Source: Coemansia sp. RSA 1804 (Eukaryota; Kickxellomycota; Kickxellomycetes; Kickxellales; Kickxellaceae). Taken from it: DNA of 12,366 nucleotides. The notes beneath the pieces were generated by a model. It saw only the letters and a list, made by a program, of their open reading frames with translations. It did no database searches and was not told the DNA's origin. Made by a program: the position numbers and the translations under genes. The number at the start of each line of letters is the position of its first letter. Positions within the stretch are counted from its first letter, which is position 1. Of the stretch, positions 1-7,871 are shown piece after piece. The stretch covers positions 1-12,366 of the forward strand of contig JANBTH010000713.1 in NCBI GenBank assembly GCA_027578815.1. Reading direction: 5' to 3'.

Positions 1-930
1 CTTTTCATAGAACGTGCTTTCTGGATATTTTATCGTTTGCACATTTATCAAGACAACGGCGTTGGAACCATACACTCATTTAATATATATTTCCTTTTTG
101 ATCCATTGGGTGTTTCTTCTTTTTCTTATCCCCGGAATTTGTACAATATTCTATTCTATCTTATTCTAGCAACCTGGATAAAATATTGGGCATACAACAC
201 ACGCAGGTGCCAAACTACAAAGTGCTTTGACTGCAACGCTCAGACGCCCTCCATTTTCTTTTTTGTTTCTAGAGAATCATCTGTACAGCACCAGTCTGCA
301 AAAAGACCCAGGGGCGTTTTGCTTTGCTGCCATCATCTTTTTCTTTAGTCTGCTTTGTTCAGCAATCAGCCTCGTACTGCGTGTGTTTTTTGAAAAAGGG
401 CCCTCATCCCCTTTTTTTTTTCACAACGCCTATCTATCCGTTTAAGCGAGAACTAACTCCCCGGGCCTCATTTCCTATATAGCTGCAGTCAGAGGACTTG
501 TCTTTTCACTAGTTGCTCGGAAAATTTCTCCCAATACGCACGTTAATACAGACGCCGCTTGCCAAGTGTAGTGTGTTCTTTTGTTCTTCTTGTGTACCTG
601 GCTTTATCAAGAGAAAGGAATGCATACGGACCTTTTGTAGCTTAGAACAGCCTGGTTTACTGGACAGAACAATCTTACGGCCTGTGTTCTTCTCGCTACC
701 GCCTTCTGTTCCATAGTAGTTGCTCTCTGTATTCATCGCTTTTTCCCGCCATTATTACTCACACATCTAGCGTGCATATAATAGTCTAGTGCGCTTAATC
801 GTCATACCGCTTGCGGTTTGAAATTTTATATTTGTACAGGGTAGACTCTCTTGCCTTGTCTCTTATCTTCTCCTCTCTAATATTTATTCTCCCTTTTCAC
901 TCATCGTTATCTTTGAATACCTTATAAGCA
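1..930 (+). promoter_or_regulatory. Gene-free promoter and leader of the GATA factor gene
   Basis: No convincing gene is seen in these 930 bases; the short ORFs are rich in Phe, Leu and Ser and simply translate T- and CT-rich DNA. The last 90 bases before the start codon (about 840-915) are strongly pyrimidine-rich on the coding strand, as is common at fungal transcription starts. GATA-type sites are scattered through it: TTATC at 30-34, 45-49, 604-608 and 907-911, CTTATC at 125-130 and 862-867, and GATAA at 177-181. The site at 862-867 reads AGATAAG on the minus strand. Such sites could allow self- or cross-regulation by GATA factors, but this is inference. At 930 bases it is longer than the other spacers in the window, which would suit a regulated gene. 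Confidence 0.5.
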
Positions 931-3684
931 ATGGCCCCTATCCTGCTAAAGATAAAGGGAACCAAGCTCTTCTCCCCATTTAATGAAATTGAGGATGTCG
1001 GCGACTTGTCAACGCTATGGCGAGTTTGCACAAAGGTCAAGGATTCGCTTGAGAACGGCTCACGCCTAGAAAATCTTTCATGGCGCCTGTGGCATCTGCA
1101 CCAGACACTTGAGGCTCGCGGCAAAGGCAGGGACTACCGCAAGCTTTCTCCCGCAACCACTAAACAGCTTGAAAAGACAATCCGCCGGCCAGAATACATG
1201 AAGAACCCCAAGCCCATGCAGATCAAGGTACGCCTGGGAAAGTCTAGCGAAAGGCCTGCGGAGGCATCTAGGGGATCTGGAAACGACTACGACGAGCGCC
1301 ACAGAGCGCGTCTAGAGAAGCAGGGCTCACTTGGGAGCAAAGGAAATACAGCTTCAACAGGAGGTGCGGGCGTATCGGCCGCAGCGCTGACACCAATGCA
1401 AAGCGCAGCATCGGAATCCACAGAGGCTCCTGCTGGCTCAGCTATGGGAAACACCGCGGGGTCGGACAACGGAGATGATGCGGGAGCCGGCGGCGTTGTT
1501 TCATCGGCTTTAAGTGCTGACAATCCGTCTGCGACAAAAGACCATGGCGCCTTCATGTCATCCAGCAACACTGATGCCAGCACCAACATGCTTGATAAGG
1601 CGCAGATGGGTGGCGAAAACAGCGCAGGCCTTGTGGATGGCACTACCAACACAGGCACAACGGCCATTGCGGCAGAGCAGTCTGGCGCTTCCCAGGCAGT
1701 TGGTGTTTCTGAGGAGGTCCAGGCATCAGACTTTATGTCCTTTGGGCCATCAAGCTTCCTGTCAAGCGGATTTGATCTGGATGCGCCGCAGATCGAGATA
1801 ACGCTTGACGATATATTCTCGGCCAACAGCAACGACTGGTCGCAGTTTGGATTTGCCTCGATGACCAACGGGCCGGTGCTTGGGATGCCAATGGCGGATT
1901 ACAGCGGCGGCCAGGGGATGTGGAACAATATGCAGTACCACGGACCCATGCCTATGGCCACGCCCTACGGTATGCCGAACCATATGCACATGTCGCATCA
2001 GGAGCAGCCCGAGAAGCACCACGATGGCCCGATCTGTGCCAACTGCGGGGTTACATCGACGCCCCTCTGGCGCCGCTCCATCGACGACACGCTTTTGTGC
2101 AACGCATGTGGCCTGTACTATAAGCTGCACAACACACACAGGCCAAAGTCCCTGCGCTCAAACGCTTCTCGAAAGGAGGGCATGGACGAGGATATCCCGA
2201 AAACCGTGTGCACAAACTGCAAAACAACCACAACGCCTCTCTGGCGGCGGGATGAGAGTGGGAATGCGCTGTGCAACGCGTGTGGCTTGTACTACAAGCT
2301 GCACAAAGAAAACAGACCCATTACTCTCAAGTCGGATGTGATTCGGAAGCGCCAGCGGCACGATCCAACGTCGGCGGCGCCACGGAAAAGACAGCAGTCC
2401 CGCAGCATATCAAAGCAGACGGCAATGGCAGCAGCCACACAGACCGCCGATACTACAGAGTCATCATCCAGCGCCTCATCCGCCTCGCCAACACCAGCCG
2501 CCTCAGCCACAACGCCAAAGAGCGCCAAAGCTGCTCGATCATCCAGATCAGGAAAAGGGAAAACCAAATCTACAGCGCCGCCTGAACCCGATCCGGTGCA
2601 CTTGTCTGAACTTCATAAGAATATCCAGCCCATACCAACAACTGATGGCGACTCTGGCGATGTCCCTATGGCGTTGGCTACTCCCTTTTCGCATGATCCA
2701 AACACTCCGCAGTCCGCGCCTCCAGTGTCCTACTCTGCTAACGGAATGCAGTTGCTCAACAGATCAGATACACAAACAAGCATCGAGCACACCTACCAAA
2801 GCTATGTGCACGGCAGCAATACCGGCCACGGCTTGGAACATAGCACGTCACTGCAGCATCCTGGAGACAACTATTCGGTAGCCAGAACAGATGTAGACTA
2901 CAAAGACGTGTCGAATCCACAGTTTGGCATTGCGGAAATCACAGCAGCTAATGATCGGCCGCCGCCTCTGCAGTACTCGGCAACGTTGCCAATTCATAGA
3001 TTTGATGGGACTGGAAGCGGACAACAGGTTTCCTTTGGGTCAAGTAATGGCAACAGCAACAGCAAAAGTAACAGCATCAGCAACAGCAACACTGTTCCGC
3101 GAACGTCGAGTGGGTCGATTAATATCCCCATGTCGCCGCCGCTATCTGCCAGGCCTAGCTCTTACTTTAACCGTCCATCTGGCACACTCAACCGGTCAGC
3201 CACGGTTCACGACCAGACAGGCACGTCGGCGGCGATCCAGGCGTCGCTGCCATCATTTCCGTCGCTGGGATCATCAGTCCATAGTGGTAGCCAGAGATAC
3301 GACTCTGGCTCAGGCGGAGTCGGCGGAGTAGGGCTGCTGCATACCACAGCTAGCCTTCAGCCCATGGGTGGCGGTAACAGCGGCAGTAGACAAACAGCGG
3401 TTAGCGCTCCTCATTACAGCCAGCAGCAGCAATCATCTCTGCCGAACCACCATCCGTCATCGCCGATCTATGCAGGTCACGGCCACAGCCAGGGCGTGCC
3501 TTTGACAGCCACGTCAACCGCAACCACATCGGAGCCTAAACATCAAGTGGAGCGCCAACTTCCATCGCTCGCCGAGCTGGCGACTGCATCAAGTACGCAT
3601 AATAGCGACTCGTTCCGCTATGCGCGCCAGCAACAGCAGCAGCAGCAACCACGAGGAGCGCAGTACCAGCCACTGAATCCGTGA
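931..3684 (+). CDS. GATA-type transcription factor with DUF1752 motif and two zinc fingers (AreA/Gat1-like)
   Basis: This 917-residue protein is a nuclear DNA-binding regulator expected to bind GATA motifs. Residues 28-56 (LWRVCTKVKDSLENG, then NLSWRLWHL) match the DUF1752 motif near the N terminus of fungal nitrogen regulators such as AreA, Gat1 and Gln3. Two GATA fingers follow. Finger 1 has Cys369, 372, 390 and 393; finger 2 has Cys427, 430, 448 and 451. Both are CX2C-X17-CX2C with TPLWRR and CNACGLYYKLH. Finger 2 continues into a basic tail (SDVIRKRQR, 468-476, then PRKRQQ) like the AreA finger. The 33-residue linker has no cysteine, unlike the Cys-rich linker of iron repressors Fep1, SreA and Urbs1, so a nitrogen role is more likely. 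Residues 266-311 are acidic and aromatic and may activate transcription. The C-terminal half is Ser/Asn/Gln-rich and probably disordered. The ATG has G at -3 and G at +4. Family assignment is firm; the regulated pathway is inferred. Confidence 0.93.
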   Translation: MAPILLKIKGTKLFSPFNEIEDVGDLSTLWRVCTKVKDSLENGSRLENLSWRLWHLHQTLEARGKGRDYRKLSPATTKQLEKTIRRPEYMKNPKPMQIKVRLGKSSERPAEASRGSGNDYDERHRARLEKQGSLGSKGNTASTGGAGVSAAALTPMQSAASESTEAPAGSAMGNTAGSDNGDDAGAGGVVSSALSADNPSATKDHGAFMSSSNTDASTNMLDKAQMGGENSAGLVDGTTNTGTTAIAAEQSGASQAVGVSEEVQASDFMSFGPSSFLSSGFDLDAPQIEITLDDIFSANSNDWSQFGFASMTNGPVLGMPMADYSGGQGMWNNMQYHGPMPMATPYGMPNHMHMSHQEQPEKHHDGPICANCGVTSTPLWRRSIDDTLLCNACGLYYKLHNTHRPKSLRSNASRKEGMDEDIPKTVCTNCKTTTTPLWRRDESGNALCNACGLYYKLHKENRPITLKSDVIRKRQRHDPTSAAPRKRQQSRSISKQTAMAAATQTADTTESSSSASSASPTPAASATTPKSAKAARSSRSGKGKTKSTAPPEPDPVHLSELHKNIQPIPTTDGDSGDVPMALATPFSHDPNTPQSAPPVSYSANGMQLLNRSDTQTSIEHTYQSYVHGSNTGHGLEHSTSLQHPGDNYSVARTDVDYKDVSNPQFGIAEITAANDRPPPLQYSATLPIHRFDGTGSGQQVSFGSSNGNSNSKSNSISNSNTVPRTSSGSINIPMSPPLSARPSSYFNRPSGTLNRSATVHDQTGTSAAIQASLPSFPSLGSSVHSGSQRYDSGSGGVGGVGLLHTTASLQPMGGGNSGSRQTAVSAPHYSQQQQSSLPNHHPSSPIYAGHGHSQGVPLTATSTATTSEPKHQVERQLPSLAELATASSTHNSDSFRYARQQQQQQQPRGAQYQPLNP
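3050..3092 (+). repeat. AACAGC-type hexanucleotide repeat encoding a Ser-Asn run
   Basis: Imperfect AACAGC units within the GATA factor gene encode an alternating Asn-Ser stretch near residues 707-720. It lies in the disordered C-terminal half and looks like simple-sequence expansion rather than a functional domain. Confidence 0.7.
3628..3648 (+). repeat. CAG/CAA microsatellite encoding seven glutamines
   Basis: Seven consecutive glutamine codons (CAG with two CAA) lie about 12 codons before the end of the GATA factor. A shorter four-glutamine run occurs at 3421-3432. Polyglutamine runs are common in fungal transcription factors, and the length may vary between strains. Confidence 0.8.
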
Positions 3685-4000
3685 ACACACACCATATTTT
3701 TCCCAGCTCTCTGTCTTTTCCGTGTGGTTTTGGTATATGTATAACCGACTCTAAAGCGGTTAATTTATATCTGTTTAAAATATAAAGCCGTCATTAACAA
3801 TGCCCAGAGATAAAAGAAAGCCTATCGAGATCCAGAATCATAGCCATGCAATTGGGTCAGATTCGGATTTATCGCATGTCTCGGATACCCTGTATCCACA
3901 AGTTCAAGGATCTGTTTTTTTTTCCGATGAGGTTTCTGTGTTGCACAGGTCTTGTGAATAAAACGAAGGAAAAAACAATAGCAATAATAATGGTGATGTT
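3685..4000. terminator. Convergent 3' spacer between the GATA factor and YIP1 genes
   Basis: The 316 bases between two facing stop codons hold no gene I can support. TATATGTATA at 3734-3743 contains the yeast-like TAYRTA efficiency element, followed by A/T-rich sequence up to about 3785, a plausible 3'-end signal for the GATA gene. No clear AATAAA is seen for the minus-strand gene. The minus-strand ORFs here overlap the end of YIP1 and look random. Confidence 0.35.
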
Positions 4001-4738
4001 TTAGAAGACCGTAAGCAAAGCAAAGCTTGTATAGAAGAGGCACACGGGATATGCCACAAGTAACCGCTGCTCAGACATCGAAAGCACGGTGACAAACATG
4101 GTAGCCGAGGAATACGTGCACCACGCAATCGGGAGTATCGCAGCAAAGAGGCCGGGCTGCGTGCTCTTAAAGTCAATCATAAGCCCAATGCTTCCGAGGA
4201 ATACAATCGGTAACAGACAGTACCCCAGAATACTGGCTGTCCGCATCACAGCTATGCCGCCCTGGGACATTAGGTTGAGGATCGCCCAGATCCCAACGGT
4301 TCCCATCAGTCCGACGCCGTAGATGTATCCAAACTGCGACTTGCCGCTCAAAAGCAAGAACGTGCCCAGAATCAGAATAAACAGCAGCGGCCCGGCCATG
4401 TCGGAGTCGTCGTAGATCTCGGTGTCAAGCGGCTTGAACGGATTGAGCACAGCAAGAGTCTTAGACCTTATGTGCATGAAGTTGATGCCCAGCTCCTCGA
4501 GCAACGGTGCTTCATTTGGGAACCCGCCAGTGCCAAAGGCCGCCACCCACGAGCGCTCGACAATTGGCATTGCTGTTCCATACGACGATGCGTAAAACTC
4601 GTCCGCCGAGCCCTGCATTCCGGCCCCGGTTGCCGTCGACGCCGGGTCCACGTATTGTGTCTGGTAGAATTCAAGACCATCGGCTGGAAGCTGATTTCCG
4701 TACATTTGATTCTGGTCGAATAGCACCGAGTGCGCCAT
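4001..4738 (-). CDS. YIP1: YIP1/YIPF5-family Golgi membrane protein
   Basis: The 245-residue product belongs to the Yip1 family, small multi-span proteins of ER-to-Golgi (COPII) vesicles and early Golgi. In yeast, Yip1 works with Yif1 and binds prenylated Rab GTPases such as Ypt1. Seen here: a polar cytosolic N terminus of about 75 residues, the family motif PLLEELGINF (78-87), YDDSDMAGP (109-117) at the first membrane segment, and GKSQFGYIYG (132-141). About five hydrophobic segments follow (roughly 117-130, 137-157, 170-193, 198-219 and 226-244), with a very short C-terminal tail. The length matches yeast Yip1 (about 248). I chose the ATG at 4738 because it has a good AAAATGG context and gives the family length; the frame is open for 71 further codons up to an ATG at 4951, but that part is unlike the family and pyrimidine-rich, so it is probably leader. 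It is divergent from TAF5. Confidence 0.93.
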   Translation of the reverse strand: MAHSVLFDQNQMYGNQLPADGLEFYQTQYVDPASTATGAGMQGSADEFYASSYGTAMPIVERSWVAAFGTGGFPNEAPLLEELGINFMHIRSKTLAVLNPFKPLDTEIYDDSDMAGPLLFILILGTFLLLSGKSQFGYIYGVGLMGTVGIWAILNLMSQGGIAVMRTASILGYCLLPIVFLGSIGLMIDFKSTQPGLFAAILPIAWCTYSSATMFVTVLSMSEQRLLVAYPVCLFYTSFALLTVF

Positions 4739-5242
4739 TTTCTCTCCAATTCCGTAATGTGTATGCGTGGGCGTGCAGGATGAGTAGGGAAGAAAGAAAG
4801 CGATTGAAAGTGAGAAAAAACGCAGAATGGGGGTTGATGAGAAAGAACAGAAAAGAACGAGGAACTTTGCAACGGAAGAAGCGCAAACAGCTGCGAATCT
4901 GACGCGAGCTGAATAACAAATGTGCAAAACCCCTCCAAAAATAAACAGCATGCCATGAGCTTTCTTTTTTCAGCTCTCAGTTAGAATACCAGATCTTTGG
5001 CATTGAGAAAAAAGACACAATCCACCCGCTCACGATTGTCCCCCATATCCATTGCGCGTCGCCATTTTTTGGATAGTTACATTATTAAATTCGTGATGCT
5101 AGCGAAATAAAAAGAAAGTCAAGTCCCTTCAATAGCCGCCTTCATGTCAAGCACTCTTTCTTCTTCTTGTTTTTATCCGCCTTATTAAAGACCAACTGTA
5201 CTCTTTTTACATTGCGCTTCTGGCTTGCTTGCCTGTTGTATC
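4739..5242. promoter_or_regulatory. Divergent promoter region between YIP1 and TAF5
   Basis: These 504 bases separate two genes transcribed away from each other and must hold both promoters. On the minus strand, the stretch next to the YIP1 start (about 4745-4870) is pyrimidine-rich; on the plus strand, a CT- and T-rich stretch (about 5153-5175) precedes the TAF5 start. No convincing TATA box, tRNA or other RNA gene is seen. Confidence 0.5.
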
Positions 5243-7606
5243 ATGTCCAGCAAAAAGCCAGGGGGTTCGGAGCTGCAGCAAACGGCCGGCACCGGCATCA
5301 ACGCCAGCGGCAGTGCTCAGCAGAATCCAGGAGAAAGTGCATCGTCAGGCGGTACAGCCGGACGGAATGCGTCTCAAAAGCACATCGAAAAGATTGTGCT
5401 TCAATACCTAAAGTCAAAAGGATACAAGGACGCGGAGAAGGCGCTTCGCGAGGATGCGATGCTGGACGCTGCCGAGACGACGCTTAGCGATCTTGCCAAC
5501 GCGTTTCCAACAAGCGAGGTTGGCTCAGATGCTAGCGTGCCCAACTGGATTCTATTTTATAACGAGGCGGAGCAAGGCAATCCGGACGCGTATAACCAGA
5601 GCTACAAGGAATTGCGGCGCTGGATCGATAGCTCTCTTGATGTGTACAAGAGTGAGCTCTATGCCGCCTCCTATCCTATTTTCGTCCATTCGTACATGGA
5701 TCTGCTCCACCGCGGACTTTTTGAAAAAGCAGCAGAGTTCATGGAGCTCTACAGCAAAGACCACGATGTGTTCCACAGCAAGGACATTGGCGTTCTGGCA
5801 GCCCTGAAGACCAAAGAGCATGTTGAAGAAAACGAGCTTGCCAAGCTGTATCGCGAAAACAAGTATTGCATTCGGATGACGCGTGTTGGCTTCGAGCTGC
5901 TGCTGTCGTTTTTACAGGACCATCACTATACTCTGCTGATGCGCACAGTCAACCAGCACCTGAACATCAGAACTATTGATGGGACTATGCCCATATCGTC
6001 AGAGGCCGAAGCCGACGTGGGGATTACTGGGCACACACAGAACCAGCTGGATAGCTTCAACAGCCAAGAGGTCCTACTCGGGAGCACACCTTTGGATTCA
6101 TTTGTGCGCGACGAAGTTGAACGAACTTTGCAAAGCGAGGCTGGTCGGCGTGTAAAGGACAGTATCAGCAACGAGGCCAATGGGCTGCTTGACGCGTTCT
6201 CAAAGGTCAAACATGAGGCTAGCACCAACGGCTTGCCCCTACGCGAAGCCATTCCCATGCCGCCGCCGCGAGGAATAGAGATCGAGCAGCAAATTGCCAG
6301 TCTAAAGGCCATACGTAAGCGCATTTCGCTGGGCCCGGCTGCACTTCCTTCTGTCTGCATGTACACACTACACAACACAGAAAACACGCTGAATTGCGTG
6401 ACTGTTTCTGAGGACCTATCACTGCTTGCTGGCGGGTTTTCCGAGTCGTACATAAAAATATGGAGTCTCAAACACGAGCCGCTACGTGGGTTTAACAGCA
6501 ACATTTACCCGGGATCGGTAAACAGCCTGGATGATGCGGACAAGCTGCGCGAAAAGACAACAGACGACTGTCGCAAACTTATTGGCCATTCGGGTCCTGT
6601 CTTTGGCCTGGACATTAGTTTTGACACCAAATACCTGATCTCTGCATCCGAGGACAAAACGGCCAGGCTTTGGAGCTTGGATACATTTACCAACGTGGTT
6701 TGCTACAAGGGACACAACTATCCCATATGGGACGTTTCGTTTGCACCACAAGGATTCTACTTTGCTACAGCCTCGCATGACAGAACCGCTCGCCTTTGGA
6801 GCTGCGACCATATATATGCACTGCGCATCTTTGCTGGCCATCTATCCGACGTCAACTGTGTCCGCTTCCACCCAAACTCAAAGTACGTAGTCACTGGCTC
6901 CTGCGACAAAACTGTCAGACTCTGGGATGTGCAGCGTGGAAGCTGTGTGCGCGTGTTTACAGGGCATACCGGGTCAGTCGATACCGTTGCCATCTCGCCA
7001 GATGGACGCATCATGGCTTCTGCGGGCGAGGATCAGACAGTCAATGTATGGGACCTTGGCTCGGGGCGGCGCATGGACACGCTAAAAGGACACACCGGTT
7101 CGATATATTCTCTGGCATTCAGCCAGGAGGGGACACTGCTCATATCAGGCTCAGCAGACGAGACTGTCAGAGCATGGAATGTAAAGCGGTCTGCCTCCGC
7201 AAGCGATCACCCGATAATTGTTAGCCGAAGACTCGAGAAGCAGAGTATCCAGCAACAGCAGGAGCAAGATAGGGCTGGAACGCATGAGGATGAAGCCAAC
7301 AACGAAAATGGGACGGTTGGTCGTGAAAAGCAAAAGGACAAGGTTTCGACTGAAACGCACCCAGATGCCATGGATGTCGATTCAGCCGAAGGCAAAGATA
7401 CTGCTGAAAAGAACGGTTCAAAATCTTCAAAATCAGAGTCGCCCAGTGAAGGCAAGAAAAGAGATGCCGCTGGAATCTGGAAATCGAAACGGACAGAAGA
7501 AAGCGAAGCATTGCTAGAAATCTGGAGGACCAAGAGCACCCCCGTATACAATGTCACTATGACCAAGCGAAACCTTGGAATAGCCATTGGCGCTTTTTCC
7601 TTGTAA
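5243..7606 (+). CDS. TAF5: TAF5, WD40 subunit of TFIID and SAGA
   Basis: This 787-residue protein matches TAF5, a scaffold subunit shared in fungi by the general factor TFIID and the SAGA coactivator, acting in the nucleus at RNA polymerase II promoters. Domains in order: a low-complexity N terminus; a LisH motif at about 46-72; the TAF5 NTD2 helical domain at about 101-240 (NWILFYNEAEQG, PIFVHSYMDLLHRG and LLSFLQDHHY); a linker; then WD40 repeats starting near 373, 446, 487, 529, 571 and 613, each ending in (L/A)W-type strands with GH and D-(K/R/Q/E)-T signatures. The propeller closes at the extreme C terminus with TKSTPVYNVTMTKRN, a typical TAF5 ending. Between blade 6 and that end lies a polar, acidic/lysine-rich insertion of about 100 residues (650-750). 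Total length is close to yeast and human TAF5 (about 800). ATG 5243 has A at -3. No intron is needed. Confidence 0.97.
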   Translation: MSSKKPGGSELQQTAGTGINASGSAQQNPGESASSGGTAGRNASQKHIEKIVLQYLKSKGYKDAEKALREDAMLDAAETTLSDLANAFPTSEVGSDASVPNWILFYNEAEQGNPDAYNQSYKELRRWIDSSLDVYKSELYAASYPIFVHSYMDLLHRGLFEKAAEFMELYSKDHDVFHSKDIGVLAALKTKEHVEENELAKLYRENKYCIRMTRVGFELLLSFLQDHHYTLLMRTVNQHLNIRTIDGTMPISSEAEADVGITGHTQNQLDSFNSQEVLLGSTPLDSFVRDEVERTLQSEAGRRVKDSISNEANGLLDAFSKVKHEASTNGLPLREAIPMPPPRGIEIEQQIASLKAIRKRISLGPAALPSVCMYTLHNTENTLNCVTVSEDLSLLAGGFSESYIKIWSLKHEPLRGFNSNIYPGSVNSLDDADKLREKTTDDCRKLIGHSGPVFGLDISFDTKYLISASEDKTARLWSLDTFTNVVCYKGHNYPIWDVSFAPQGFYFATASHDRTARLWSCDHIYALRIFAGHLSDVNCVRFHPNSKYVVTGSCDKTVRLWDVQRGSCVRVFTGHTGSVDTVAISPDGRIMASAGEDQTVNVWDLGSGRRMDTLKGHTGSIYSLAFSQEGTLLISGSADETVRAWNVKRSASASDHPIIVSRRLEKQSIQQQQEQDRAGTHEDEANNENGTVGREKQKDKVSTETHPDAMDVDSAEGKDTAEKNGSKSSKSESPSEGKKRDAAGIWKSKRTEESEALLEIWRTKSTPVYNVTMTKRNLGIAIGAFSL

Positions 7607-7681
7607 CAGTTTGTCAAGTTGCATTCTTTTCCCCAGCATGTAGCGCAATTATCATGTTTGAGGCTGGTAATCTGTCAAAAG

Positions 7682-7687
7682 AATAAA
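7682..7687 (+). terminator. AATAAA polyadenylation signal of TAF5
   Basis: A canonical AATAAA lies 76 bases after the TAF5 stop codon, within the 265-base convergent spacer 7607-7871. Its placement fits cleavage before the end of the facing gene. No matching signal is evident for the minus-strand gene. Confidence 0.5.
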
Positions 7688-7871
7688 CTAAAGAGTAAAA
7701 ATTACGGATAAGAATATCTCTAACAGGCTCGACGGGGCAACCTCTTCTAAACGTAACCCGCTGGATCTGTTGTCAATATGTTCCTCGAAAATGCAGAGCA
7801 CTTGTTCTTCAAGGAAAGATATGTGCCAAAAAGCCAGTGGGCCATTGTGCACTGTAGAAACTGCACCTTTA

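Noticed and set aside
1287..1868. 193-codon minus-strand ORF antisense to the GATA factor
   Set aside because: It lies wholly inside a well-supported gene, has low-complexity Ala/Ser/Pro content, and no family motif.
931..3684. Assignment as a Fep1/SreA/Urbs1-type iron repressor because of two GATA fingers
   Set aside because: The inter-finger linker has no cysteine, whereas those repressors have a conserved Cys-rich linker; the N terminus carries DUF1752 instead.
5225..5242. TTG-initiated start for TAF5, six codons upstream
   Set aside because: A standard ATG with A at -3 follows immediately, and nuclear fungal genes rarely start at TTG.
5926..6504. 192-codon minus-strand ORF antisense to TAF5
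   Set aside because: It overlaps the conserved TAF5 coding region and its composition is that of a reverse-strand shadow.
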